A stretch of 64,000 nt of DNA, from NCBI RefSeq assembly GCF_042646165.1, contig NZ_JBHRTC010000007.1; one strand, written 5' to 3'. The translations under genes and the position numbers were made by a program. A model generated the notes under the pieces. That model did no database searches. It saw only the letters and a program-made list of their open reading frames with translations, and was not told the origin of the DNA. Shown piece by piece: positions 8,949 through 17,766 of this stretch; position 1 is the stretch's first letter, and the number at the start of each line of letters is the position of its first letter. This DNA is from Microbaculum marinum. GTDB lineage: Bacteria > Pseudomonadota > Alphaproteobacteria > Rhizobiales > Tepidamorphaceae.

Positions 8949-9509
8949 CTACGCGCGGCCCTGGCCGGCCAGTGCGTCGACGACCCGCACGGCCGCGGCC
9001 AGCATCAGCAGAACCGACCCGGCGAGCACCGGCAGCATCGGGATCCACATCGCCATTTCCAGGTGGCCGGAGGAATAGGAGCCGAAGTCGTAGGCAAACG
9101 AGATCGAGCCCCAGGCGCTCCAGCCGAGCGCGGCGGCGAAGACGATCACCGCGAGGTTGCCCCAAACCTCGAGCGCGCGGGCATGTCGGCCCGCCAGCCG
9201 GCCGGCGAGCAGGTCGATGGCGATATGGTCGCCGCGGCGCAGCGCCTCCGCGGCCCCCAGCATCACCATGGCGACGAGCAGGTAGCCGTTCAACTCGTCG
9301 CTCCACAGCAGCGGGGCGTTGAACACGTACCGCCGGACGACCGCGTAGGTGACGATCGCCAGGATGACGAGGAGCAGGACGGTGCTGAGCGCGCCGCAGA
9401 TCCGGGCCATCCAGTCGACCAGGCGGCCCAGCAGGAAGGAGGCGGGGACCGCCTCACGGTCCCCGCCGGCGCCCTGGCGACCGTCGGCCCGGCGATCGGC
9501 GTCCATCAC
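8949..9509 (-). CDS. dctQ: TRAP transporter small permease (DctQ)
   Basis: The 186-residue four-helix membrane protein has the DctQ pattern: RRYVFNAPLLWSDELNGYLLVAMVMLG in the first half with the conserved W-S-D/E-E motif, and RRGDHIAIDLLAGRL between helices. It bridges DctP and DctM. It lies 13 bases after dctP and before dctM in one minus-strand operon. Confidence 0.9.
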   Translation of the reverse strand: MMDADRRADGRQGAGGDREAVPASFLLGRLVDWMARICGALSTVLLLVILAIVTYAVVRRYVFNAPLLWSDELNGYLLVAMVMLGAAEALRRGDHIAIDLLAGRLAGRHARALEVWGNLAVIVFAAALGWSAWGSISFAYDFGSYSSGHLEMAMWIPMLPVLAGSVLLMLAAAVRVVDALAGQGRA

Positions 9510-9522
9510 GGGCGTGGCGGCG

Positions 9523-10509
9523 TCAGATCTTGCCGACCAGGTCGATCAGCTTCTTGCTGTCGGGGTCCTCGGTGATGAACTTCTCGTCGAAGGCCGGCCG
9601 CATGACCTCCTCGAGCGCGGCGTTCTCCCCGGCCGAGTTGACATGGACCTGCACGCCCTTCTCCCGAAGCTGGTCGGGTGCCGCGTCGCCGGCGGCAACC
9701 GAGGCCTCGACCGCCCACTGCGCGGCCTTGTCGCCGGCAGTCTTCAGCGCCGCCTTCGATGTGTCGGACAGGCCGTCGTACCAGGCCGGATTGACGTAGC
9801 CGTGGAAGTAGACGCTCATCACCGGCACGACGGTGAAGTGGTCCTGCACCTCGTAGTAGTTGCGCGACACGGCGGCGGCCACGTCGGTGAGGCCGGCGTC
9901 GATCACGCCGGTCGCCAGCGCCTGATAGACCTCGGAGCCGGGCATTGCCGCCGGCGAGGCGCCCATTGCCGCAAGCGAGGCGTCGAAGGTCGGCGTCAGG
10001 CCGCGGATCTTGACGCCCTCGAAGTCCTCGGGGGCGACGAGGAAGGATCCGTTGTGGGTGAACACCGAGCTGTTGGTCGTGAACAGCCAGTTGACGTTGC
10101 GCACGCCCTTGTCGAGCAGCTTCTCGCCCAGGAAGGCGGCCGCCTCGGAATCGGGCCACTTCTTCCAGACCTCGATGTCGCCGAAGGCGAAGGGCGCCAG
10201 CGTGACGTTCATGATCGGCAGCGTCTTGCCCCACTGGAAGTTCACCGAGTAGGCGCATTCGATGTCGCCCTTGGCGACCGAGACGATGTTCTCGTTGGCG
10301 CCGACCAGGCTGTTCGCGCCGAAGACCTGCACGTCGATCTCGCCGCCCGATTCCTTCTCCACCTCCTCGGCCCACCGGTCGATGACCTGGGCGATATGGT
10401 GGGCCGGCGGCAGCTGATGGCTGCAGCGCATCTGGGTGGCGGCCTGGGCGAGCGTGGCGGTTGACGCCGCCAGCGCCAGTGTGGCGATGAACGCGACTGA
10501 TTTGTGCAT
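9523..10509 (-). CDS. dctP: TRAP transporter solute-binding protein (DctP)
   Basis: The ATG at 10509 was chosen because GGAGG lies upstream at good spacing and the protein then begins with a normal signal peptide (MHKSVAFIATLALAASTATL). The mature 300-residue part has DctP hallmarks: a ligand-clamp arginine segment EGVKIRGLTP near the middle and the QALATGVIDAGLTD motif. It binds a carboxylate solute for DctQM. The adjacent CoA-transferase gene suggests the imported acid is activated by CoA transfer. Confidence 0.92.
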   Translation of the reverse strand: MHKSVAFIATLALAASTATLAQAATQMRCSHQLPPAHHIAQVIDRWAEEVEKESGGEIDVQVFGANSLVGANENIVSVAKGDIECAYSVNFQWGKTLPIMNVTLAPFAFGDIEVWKKWPDSEAAAFLGEKLLDKGVRNVNWLFTTNSSVFTHNGSFLVAPEDFEGVKIRGLTPTFDASLAAMGASPAAMPGSEVYQALATGVIDAGLTDVAAAVSRNYYEVQDHFTVVPVMSVYFHGYVNPAWYDGLSDTSKAALKTAGDKAAQWAVEASVAAGDAAPDQLREKGVQVHVNSAGENAALEEVMRPAFDEKFITEDPDSKKLIDLVGKI

Positions 10510-10573
10510 CGTTTCCTCCGGGTTTCTCTTTATCGAACTGGTTAGGCCGTGGCGCCGGCCGGTGCAACCCGCT

Positions 10574-11761
10574 TCATCGGCCGGTCCGGCTGCGCGTGCC
10601 GCGGGCACGCGCGATGTCGGCTTCGCTCATGCCGAGCGCGCCGAGCACGGCATCGGTATCCGCGCCGACGGCCGCGACGTCGCCGCCGCCGTCGAGCACC
10701 CGGCCGTCGACCTCGATGGGCAGCGTCGGCGCGCGGAACGCCTTGCCGTCGGGCATGCGCGAGGTCGCCAGCCCGCCCGCCCGCAGAACGTGGGGATCCT
10801 CGTACATGTCGCAGGGCCTGGCGATCGGCGAGAAGGGAATGCCCATCTCCTCGAAGCGGGCGGCCATGTCGTCGGCGGTGCGGGTCGCGATCGCCTCGGC
10901 GATGCGGGGAATCGTCCATGCGCGCGCGTCGATCTGGTCCATGCGCGTCTGCAGGCGCTCGTCACGCACGAGATCGTCGAGGCCGAGGAACTCGCACAGC
11001 AGGCGCCATTGCCCCTCGGTGACCGCGCCGACGAAGATCTGGCCGCCGTCGGCCGTGTCGAAGATGTCGTAGACCGGCCAGGAGAAGTCCCGCTCGGGCA
11101 TCGGCGGCGGGTTCACCCCGTGCAGCTCGAACTGCACCATGTGCTGGGCGACCAGCATCAGGCAGTTCTCGAACAGGCCGATGCGGATGTCGCGGCCCTT
11201 GCCGGTCCGGTCCCTTTCCCTAAGGGCCAGCGAGATCGCCAGCGTTCCGAACAGGCCCGCCATGATGTCGTTGGCCGAGGAGCCGACCCTGAGCGGCCGG
11301 CCGGTGGGGCCGGTCATGTAGGCGAGGCCGGTCATCATCTGGACCACCTCGTCGAGCGCCGTGCGGTCCTGGTAGGGGCCGTGCAGGAAGCCCTTGTGGG
11401 AGGCGACGATCAGGCCGGGATAGAGCTCGTTGAGCTCGTGCAGGCCGGCGCCGATCTTCTCCAGCGTCGAATCGCGGAAGTTCTCCACGAACACGTCGGC
11501 GGTAGCGAGCAGCGCCTGCAGCGCCTCGCGGCCGGCATCCGTCTTCAGGTCGAGCTGCACGGACTTCTTGCCGCGGTTGAACAGCGGGAAGAAGGCGCTT
11601 CCCATGCCGCCGAGATCGCGGGTCTTGTCGCCTTCGGGCGGCTCCACCTTGATTACCTCGGCGCCGAGCAGCGCCAGGAACATGCCGCAGGACGGGCCCA
11701 TGATCATGTGGCTCATCTCGACGACGCGAATTCCCTCAAGCGGCCTGAACGACCCTTCCAT
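10574..11761 (-). CDS. CaiB/BaiF family (class III) CoA-transferase
   Basis: The 395-residue protein has the class III CoA-transferase layout: N-terminal RVVEMSHMIMGPSCGMFLALLGAEVIKVEPPEGD, NRGKKSVQLDLK, and YQDRTALDEVVQMMTG, where the aspartate forms the acyl anhydride. It moves CoA between two carboxylic acids (formyl-CoA transferase, carnitine and bile-acid CoA-transferases are relatives). It lies upstream of dctPQM on the same strand, so it probably activates the acid taken up by this TRAP system. The donor and acceptor are not determinable. Confidence 0.9.
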   Translation of the reverse strand: MEGSFRPLEGIRVVEMSHMIMGPSCGMFLALLGAEVIKVEPPEGDKTRDLGGMGSAFFPLFNRGKKSVQLDLKTDAGREALQALLATADVFVENFRDSTLEKIGAGLHELNELYPGLIVASHKGFLHGPYQDRTALDEVVQMMTGLAYMTGPTGRPLRVGSSANDIMAGLFGTLAISLALRERDRTGKGRDIRIGLFENCLMLVAQHMVQFELHGVNPPPMPERDFSWPVYDIFDTADGGQIFVGAVTEGQWRLLCEFLGLDDLVRDERLQTRMDQIDARAWTIPRIAEAIATRTADDMAARFEEMGIPFSPIARPCDMYEDPHVLRAGGLATSRMPDGKAFRAPTLPIEVDGRVLDGGGDVAAVGADTDAVLGALGMSEADIARARGTRSRTGR

Positions 11762-11834
11762 CCATACGTACCGACATTCTCGTTTTCTGCGGGCCGCACG
11801 GTAGCCGGGTTGAGGGCCGAGGCAAAGCCTCCGG

Positions 11835-12806
11835 TCACACCGCCGCGCAATCGCGGGTGGCGGCGAGCCGCCGCAGCGTCGAGGGCGTCATTCCGTAGCG
11901 GCGGCGGAAGCTGCGGGCGAAATGGCTCGGGTCCTGGAAGCCGGCTTCCAGCGCGACCTCGAGGATCGGCCGGTCGCCCGCCAGCAGCAGCGCCCGGCGG
12001 GCGCGGTGCAGCCGGCAGCGCAGCAGGTACTGGCCGAAGCTCTCGCCGGAACGGGCGAACAGGCGATGGACGTAGCGCACGGAGATGCGGAAACGGCCGG
12101 CCACCGCCGCCGGCGACATCCGCGCGTCGGCGCAGTTGTGCAGAACGAACCGGCGGATATGGGCGAGGTGCCTGTCGGCCAGCGTGTCGGCGCGGCCGTC
12201 GGCATAGCACAGGCCGAGCAGATGCATCAGGTGCTCGGCGTCGCCTGTCTCGTCCCCGGTCCCGGCATCCTCGCCTTGCAGGGTCGCGATCGCATGGTCG
12301 ACGAGGGCCGCCGCGTAGACCTCGCCGCGGTCGAGCCGCCGGGCGACCGCCCGGGCCGGATCGATGCCGTGCCGGTCGAGCCAGGCGATCGGCACGTGCA
12401 GGCAGATCTGGCGGAACGGTCCCTCGAAGCGCATCGCGAAGGGCTGGCGCGCATCGAGCAGGGCGAACGAGCCGGGCACGAGCCGCGTCTCGATCTCGCG
12501 CTGCCTGACGACGCTGGTGCCGGCGATCTGGATGTTGACGAAGACGGCGTCGCAAGGGCGCTCGGCGACGTCCTCGCGGCGGCGCAGGACGATCTGCGGG
12601 CTCGCCGTGATCCGCGACAGCGACCCGCCCCTGCCGAGCGGCACGGCGCGGATGTCGCCGGCGAAGGGCCCGTCGCCCAGCCGCCCGTCCAGGCGCTCCG
12701 GCGACAGCCTGGTGAACGCCTGGCAGACGACCTCGCGCCAGTGCACGAACGCATCGTCGCGGCCGACGGCCGACCAGACCCGCGAACGGTCGACAACGCT
12801 CTCCAT
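11835..12806 (-). CDS. AraC-family transcriptional regulator
   Basis: The 323-residue protein has an N-terminal AraC-binding-like domain and a C-terminal double helix-turn-helix: RISVRYVHRLFARSGESFGQYLL, then LEVALEAGFQDPSHFARSFRRRYGMTP, the AraC signature. The start at 12806 gives a family-typical length; an upstream extension crosses the divergent promoter region. It is the first gene before the CoA-transferase and TRAP operon on the same strand and is divergent from the nitronate-monooxygenase-like operon, so either could be its target. Confidence 0.9.
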   Translation of the reverse strand: MESVVDRSRVWSAVGRDDAFVHWREVVCQAFTRLSPERLDGRLGDGPFAGDIRAVPLGRGGSLSRITASPQIVLRRREDVAERPCDAVFVNIQIAGTSVVRQREIETRLVPGSFALLDARQPFAMRFEGPFRQICLHVPIAWLDRHGIDPARAVARRLDRGEVYAAALVDHAIATLQGEDAGTGDETGDAEHLMHLLGLCYADGRADTLADRHLAHIRRFVLHNCADARMSPAAVAGRFRISVRYVHRLFARSGESFGQYLLRCRLHRARRALLLAGDRPILEVALEAGFQDPSHFARSFRRRYGMTPSTLRRLAATRDCAAV

Positions 12807-12947
12807 GGCGAAAGCGTGACACGTCGCCCCGACCTGTACAAGCGGCGGCGGACAGAGTGCACTCTGGGTCGATCGCAGGTCGCGCCTGGCCGCGCGCGCC
12901 GCACGGCGGCAGCTACCCTTCCGGGTTCCGATCCGCGGGGGGAGCCG
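12807..12947. promoter_or_regulatory. divergent promoter region araC-type gene / oxidoreductase operon
   Basis: These 141 bases separate two divergently transcribed genes and should contain both promoters and the AraC-type binding sites. I see no clear direct repeats or strong sigma-70 boxes. Confidence 0.4.
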
Positions 12948-13930
12948 ATGGAAGCGAAGCTGCAGACGAGACTGACCGAGCGCTACGGCCTGTCGACGCC
13001 GATCGTCCAGGCCGGCATGGCGTTCGCGGGCATGACGCCGCCGATCGGCGTCGCGGTCAGCGAGGCCGGCGCGATGGGGTCGATCGCCGGCGTCGGCATC
13101 ATCCCGCCCGAGGGCGTGCGGCAGCTCGTGCAGGGCGTGCGGGCGGGCACCTCGAGGCCGTTCCACGTCAACTTCATCACCTGCTACACGAGCGACGCGC
13201 ATGTCGACCTGATGTGCGAGCTGCGGCCGGCGGCGGTGTCGTTTCATTGGGGACATCCCTCGGCGGACTGGATCGGCAAGCTGCACGGCGCCGGCATCGA
13301 CGTGTGGGAACAGGTCGGCTCGGTCGCCGGCGCCGAGGCGGNNNNNNNNNNNNNNNNNNNNNNNNNNNNNNNNNNNNNNNNNNNNNNNTAACGCCGGCGG
13401 TGGTCGACGCGGTCGGCGACCGGGCGATGGTGCTCGCCGCCGGCGGCATCGCCGACGACCGCGGCCTCGCCGCGGCCCTGATGCTCGGCGCCGACGGCGC
13501 CTGGATCGGGACCCGGTTCGTCGCCACCGCCGAAAGCGCCGCCGCCGCCGAGTACAAGCAGCGCCTGGTGGCGTCGGGGGCGTCGGACACCGCTCTCACG
13601 CACCTGTTCGGCCGCCATCATCCCGAGTTCAATCCGATCCGGGTGCTGCGCAACCAGGTCGTCGAGGAATGGAGCGGGCGGGTCGACGAGATCCCGGCGG
13701 ACAATTCGGCCGAGCCGCTGATCGGCAGCATGGACCTGCTCGGCCAGCCGACCGAACTGCGCCGGTTCGCCAACCTCGTGCCGATGGCCGGGGCGACCGG
13801 CGACTTCGAGGAAATGGCGCTGCTGGCCGGCGAGGGCGTCGGCCTGGTGCATGACCTGCCGCCGGCCGGCGAGCTGGTCGCGCGGATGACGCGCGAGGCA
13901 GTCGCCGCGCTCGGTCGTCGCCGGTCCTGA
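12948..13930 (+). CDS. nitronate monooxygenase-like FMN protein, interrupted by assembly gap
   Basis: Two parts of one gene flank a run of N. The first (131 aa from the ATG at 12948, preceded by GGGGGGAG) begins with the family core TPIVQAGMAFAGMTPPIGVAVSEAGAMG and runs to WEQVGSVAGAEA. The second has VLAAGGIADDRGLAAALMLGADGAWIGTRFVATAES, the FMN-phosphate-binding part of 2-nitropropane dioxygenase-type TIM barrels. The halves are in different frames across 47 N; the family alignment suggests about 35-40 residues are missing, so the true gap is longer than drawn. The frame change is best explained by the gap, not by a mutation. It probably oxidises an alkyl nitronate or acts as an enoyl-reductase-like flavoprotein. 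It leads a plus-strand operon with NmrA-like, amidase and LarA-like genes. Confidence 0.82.
13342..13388. other. assembly gap (47 N)
   Basis: Unresolved bases inside the nitronate-monooxygenase-like gene. The flanking halves are not in the same frame, so the gap length is not reliable. Confidence 0.95.
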
Positions 13931-13939
13931 GGCCGGGCA

Positions 13940-14821
13940 ATGGCGACTGTCCTCGTCACCGGCGCGACAGGCCGGATCGGCTCCGCACTGCTGCCGTTGC
14001 TGGTTGAACGGGACCACCGCGTGCTGGCGGTCACGCGCCGGGCCGAGGCGGCCCCCGGGCTTGCGGCCGGCGGCGCCACGCCGATCGTCGCCGACATCGC
14101 CTCGCCGGACACGCTGCGCGGCGACCTGGGCGAGGCCGACGTGGTGTTCCTGGCGACCGCCGACGCGCCGGACCAGGACGTGGTGGAAATCGGGCTGATC
14201 GATGCCGCGGCCGCGGCCGGCCGTCCGTTCGTCGTCAAGCTGTCGGCGCAGTCGGCGGGCCTGACGCCGCCGCGCAGCTTCGGCAGGTTTCATCGGCGGG
14301 CCGAACTGGCGCTCGCCGCCAGCGGCCTCGACCATACGATCCTGCGGCCGACCTTCTTCCAGCAGTCGCTGCTGCTGTTTGCGCCCGACATCGCCGCCAG
14401 GAAACGGTTCGTGGCGCCGGCCGGCCGGGGCCGCATCGCGATGGTGGACCTGGAGGACGTCGCGCGGGCCGCGGCCGCCGCGATCGGAGACCGCTCGCAT
14501 GCCGGCCGCACCTACACGCTGACCGGGCCGTCGGCCCGCAGCATGCAGGACGTCGCGGAGAAACTGTCGTCGCTTCTCGGCGCCAGGATCGGCTATACGA
14601 GCCCGCCGGGCTTCGTGGCGCGGCTGGTGCTGCCGTTCGCCACCGGGATGCCGCGCTGGAAGTCCAACCTGGTGGTCGACCTGTTCGCGGCGCTCAAGGC
14701 AGGCGCGCAGCAGGACGTCAGTGCCGATCTGGAAACGCTGACCGGGCGGCCGGGGACATCGCTCGACGCGTTTCTGGAGCAGCATGTCGAGGCCTTCCGG
14801 CCCTCCGCGGAGACGCTATGA
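13940..14821 (+). CDS. NmrA-like / atypical SDR NAD(P)-binding protein
   Basis: The 293-residue protein opens with the dinucleotide-binding motif LVTGATGRIGSALLPLL and continues like NmrA-type or quinone-oxidoreductase-2-like atypical SDRs: a VKLSAQSAG strand in place of the classical serine and no YxxxK. Later segments YTLTGPSARSMQDVAEKL and ARIGYTSPPG match this group. Such proteins act as redox sensors or NADPH-dependent reductases. It starts ten bases after the preceding gene and its stop overlaps the amidase start by four bases. Confidence 0.8.
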   Translation: MATVLVTGATGRIGSALLPLLVERDHRVLAVTRRAEAAPGLAAGGATPIVADIASPDTLRGDLGEADVVFLATADAPDQDVVEIGLIDAAAAAGRPFVVKLSAQSAGLTPPRSFGRFHRRAELALAASGLDHTILRPTFFQQSLLLFAPDIAARKRFVAPAGRGRIAMVDLEDVARAAAAAIGDRSHAGRTYTLTGPSARSMQDVAEKLSSLLGARIGYTSPPGFVARLVLPFATGMPRWKSNLVVDLFAALKAGAQQDVSADLETLTGRPGTSLDAFLEQHVEAFRPSAETL

Positions 14822-16170
14822 TGCCATCGCACCGATCCCCGGACCCGCTGCGCCGGCCGCTGCGGGGGATCGCCGCGGCGGTCCGGGAGGGCAGCCTCGA
14901 TCCCGACGATCTCGCCGAACGGGCGCGCGCCGCAGCCGAAGCGGCGGCCGGCCTGAACGCCTTCACCGTCGTCGCATCCGGAGGCGCCGCGCAGCGCACC
15001 GGCCCGCTCGCCGGCGTGCCGTTCGCCGCCAAGGACGCGATCGCGACGCGCGACCTGCCGACCTGCGCCGCCTCGCCGGCGCTGGCAGGATGGACGGTCG
15101 GCGAGGACGCGGCGGCGATCCGCCTGCTCAGGGAGGCCGGCGCCACGCTGATCGGCAAGGCGAACATGCACGAACTGTCGTTCGGGGTGACCAGCAACAA
15201 CGCCGCCTTCGGGCCGGTCCGCAACCCTTATGCAGGCGACCGGATCGCCGGCGGCTCGTCGGGCGGCAGCGCGGTCGCGGTCGCGGTCGGGGCGGCCGCC
15301 GATACCGGCGGGTCGGCGCGCATCCCCGCCGCCCATTGCGGCCTGACCGGGTTCCGGCCGAGCTCCGGGCGCTGGCCGGACGCGGGGCTGATCAAGGTGT
15401 CGCCGACGCGCGACACGATCGGCGCGATCGTGCGCCATGCCGATGACGGGCTGCTCCTCGACGAGATCCTGACCGGCGACGGCGCGATGCCTTCCGTGCC
15501 GGCGCTCCGCGACCTGCGAATCGGCCTGCTGCGGGCCGGCGAGACCGACGACGTGGCCGCGGACCTCGCCGCGATCGTGAACGGCTTCGTCGACCGCCTG
15601 CGCAGCGCCGGCGCGGCAATCGTCGAGCTCGACGCATCGGCGCTGTTCGAACTCGAGGCGCAATGCGGCTTCCCGATCGCCCTGCACGAGGCGCGCATCG
15701 AGCTGATGGCGCTGGCCGGCGACCTCGGCATCGGCTTCGCCGAGTTTGCCGCAAGGATCGCCAGTCCGGACGTCCGGGCAATCGTCGGGGGTCTCGCCGA
15801 GTCCGGCGACCCGCAACTCTATGATACCGCGATTGCCGTCACGCGGCCGGCCCTGCAGCGCGCCTACGAGGATCTGTTCAAAGGCGTCGACGTGCTGGTC
15901 ATGCCGGCAACGCCGCTGACGGCCGCACGGATCGGCGAGGACGACACCGTGACGCTGAACGGCCGGCAGGTGCCGACCTTCCCGACCTATGCGCGCCTGA
16001 CCAGCCCGGCCAGCGTCGCCGGCGTGCCGTCGGTGTCGATCCCGGTCGGCCGGACGGCGGACGGCCTGCCGGTCGGGCTGCTTGTCGAGGGACGGGCCGG
16101 CTCGGACCGGGCACTGCTCGCGGCGGCCGGCGCGCTCGGGGCTGTCGCGGAGCCGATCCCCGACCCCTGA
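14818..16170 (+). CDS. amidase signature family hydrolase
   Basis: The 450-residue protein carries the amidase-signature Ser-cisSer-Lys triad: Lys72 in GVPFAAKDAI, the AGGSSGGSAVAV loop (Ser147/148), and DTGGSARIPAAHCGL with Ser166. It should hydrolyse an amide to acid plus ammonia or amine in the cytoplasm. The start ATG overlaps the stop of the NmrA-like gene, which indicates coupled translation, and the LarA-like gene follows. At 450 aa it is a normal length. The substrate is unknown; aryl-acyl amides, malonamate and short amides are all in the family. Confidence 0.9.
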   Translation: MMPSHRSPDPLRRPLRGIAAAVREGSLDPDDLAERARAAAEAAAGLNAFTVVASGGAAQRTGPLAGVPFAAKDAIATRDLPTCAASPALAGWTVGEDAAAIRLLREAGATLIGKANMHELSFGVTSNNAAFGPVRNPYAGDRIAGGSSGGSAVAVAVGAAADTGGSARIPAAHCGLTGFRPSSGRWPDAGLIKVSPTRDTIGAIVRHADDGLLLDEILTGDGAMPSVPALRDLRIGLLRAGETDDVAADLAAIVNGFVDRLRSAGAAIVELDASALFELEAQCGFPIALHEARIELMALAGDLGIGFAEFAARIASPDVRAIVGGLAESGDPQLYDTAIAVTRPALQRAYEDLFKGVDVLVMPATPLTAARIGEDDTVTLNGRQVPTFPTYARLTSPASVAGVPSVSIPVGRTADGLPVGLLVEGRAGSDRALLAAAGALGAVAEPIPDP

Positions 16171-16249
16171 TCCGCAGTCGGTTCAAGTCCGCCGTTGACA
16201 TGACCGCCGCCGCCGCCGACGATTCCGCTCCAACGACACGGAGGCGGGA

Positions 16250-17542
16250 ATGGCCGCGCAGAAGATCAATGTCCTGTTCGGCCGCGGCCATCTGGAGGTG
16301 ACGGTTCCCGACGGCGTCGCGCCGACGGTGGTCCGCAAGATGCCGGTCGACAAGCTCGCCGATCCCTCCGGCGCGCTCCGCGCAGCCTTCGACGATCCGG
16401 TCGGTGCGCCGCCCCTCGACGAGCTCGCGCGCGGCCGGTCGAGCGCCTGCATCCTGATCTGCGACATCACCCGCCCGGTGCCGAACGGGCTGTTCCTGCG
16501 GCCGATGATCGAACGGATGATGGCCTCCGGCATCCCTGCCGAGGCGATCACGGTGCTGGTGGCGACCGGCCTGCACCGGCCCAACGAGGGCGCCGAACTC
16601 GCCGAACTGGTCGGCGATCCCTGGGTGCTCGACCACGTCCGCGTCGAGAACCATTTCGCGCGCGACGAGGCGGCCCATGTCGACTTCGGCCGCACCGCGA
16701 CGCGCGGCACGCCGGTGAAGCTCGACCGGCGCTTCGTCGAGGCCGACCTGAAGATCGCCACGGGCCTCGTCGAGCCGCACTTCATGGCCGGCTGGTCGGG
16801 CGGCCGCAAGGTCGTCGCGCCGGGCATCGCCCATCACGAGACGATCCGCACCTTCCACTCGGCCCGGTTCATGGAGGACCCCCTGGCGATCCAGTGCAAC
16901 CTCGCCGGCAATCCGCTGCACGAGGAGCAGCTGGAGATCGTCCGGATGCTGGGCGAGGTCTATGCGCTGAACACGGTGGTCGACGAGGACCGCGACCTGG
17001 TGTTCGTCAATTTCGGCGAGATCATCGAGAGCCATCTCGCCGCGACAGCCTTCGCCGAGGCCTCGACCCGGGTGGCGGTGCCGCGGCGGTTCGCGACCGT
17101 GGTGACGTCGGCGGCCGGCTATCCGCTCGACAAGACCTACTACCAGACGGTCAAGGGCATGGTGACGCCGCTCGACATCCTGGCGCCCGGCGGCACCCTG
17201 ATCATCGCCTCGGAGATCTCCGAGGGCTTCGGCTCGCCCGAGTTCCGCGCCGCCCAGGACCGGCTGGTGGCGCTCGGTCCCGAGCGGTTCCTGAAGACGC
17301 TGGAGGCCAAGACGCTCGCCGACATCGACGAGTGGCAGTCGGAGATGCAGCTCAAGCCGATGCGGCTCGGCCGGATCGAGCTTTACACGACCGGGCTCGC
17401 GCCCGACGAGCGCGCCGCCACCGGCGTCTCGATCATCGCCGACATCGACCGGGCGATCGCCGACAGCGTCGCCCGCCACGGCGACCCGAACGTCGCCTTC
17501 GTGCCGGAGGGACCGTACGTGGTGCCGGTGCACGGGGAGTAG
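16250..17542 (+). CDS. larA: LarA-family nickel-pincer-type racemase/epimerase
   Basis: The 430-residue protein matches lactate racemase LarA: LICDITRPVPN, VATGLHRPN (His109), GLVEPHFMAGWSGGRKVVAPG (His177 and Lys187, the lysine that anchors the nickel-pincer nucleotide in LarA), and HHETIRTFHS (His203). All the key family positions look intact. LarA homologues racemise or epimerise various alpha-hydroxy acids. The cofactor genes larB, larC and larE are not in this window, so the cofactor must be made elsewhere. It closes the nitronate-monooxygenase/NmrA/amidase operon, 79 bases after the amidase. Confidence 0.82.
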   Translation: MAAQKINVLFGRGHLEVTVPDGVAPTVVRKMPVDKLADPSGALRAAFDDPVGAPPLDELARGRSSACILICDITRPVPNGLFLRPMIERMMASGIPAEAITVLVATGLHRPNEGAELAELVGDPWVLDHVRVENHFARDEAAHVDFGRTATRGTPVKLDRRFVEADLKIATGLVEPHFMAGWSGGRKVVAPGIAHHETIRTFHSARFMEDPLAIQCNLAGNPLHEEQLEIVRMLGEVYALNTVVDEDRDLVFVNFGEIIESHLAATAFAEASTRVAVPRRFATVVTSAAGYPLDKTYYQTVKGMVTPLDILAPGGTLIIASEISEGFGSPEFRAAQDRLVALGPERFLKTLEAKTLADIDEWQSEMQLKPMRLGRIELYTTGLAPDERAATGVSIIADIDRAIADSVARHGDPNVAFVPEGPYVVPVHGE

Positions 17543-17594
17543 CGAGACTACACTCGCGGCCCGCCCTCGTGGTTCGTCGCAGAGGCCGCGCTGG

Positions 17595-17615
17595 GCCCCG
17601 GATCAGGTCCGGGGC
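17595..17615. repeat. CCCCGG-type intergenic palindrome
   Basis: Arms GCCCCGGA and TCCGGGGC around CAGG lie just after the larA-like gene. The same element family recurs at 21408, 21476, 56705 and 56772. It may double as a transcription-ending hairpin. A second copy starts at 17662 and is cut by the assembly gap. Confidence 0.6.
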
Positions 17616-17673
17616 GCAAGCTGCGGCGTGGGGTGGATGCCGTGCCCCATGCACGGATTATGTCCCGGACCTG

Positions 17674-17737
17674 NNNNNNNNNNNNNNNNNNNNNNNNNNN
17701 NNNNNNNNNNNNNNNNNNNNNNNNNNNNNNNNNNNNN
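17674..17737. other. assembly gap (64 N)
   Basis: The unresolved run begins inside a second copy of the CCCGGACCTG palindrome. Collapse of this repeat probably caused the gap. Confidence 0.95.
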
Positions 17738-17766
17738 CGGTCGCGGGCACCGACAGGTGCGCCGCC

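Noticed and set aside
13342..13388. Frameshifted pseudogene in the nitronate-monooxygenase-like gene
   Set aside because: The frame change coincides exactly with unresolved bases, and both halves are well conserved, so an assembly gap is the simpler explanation.
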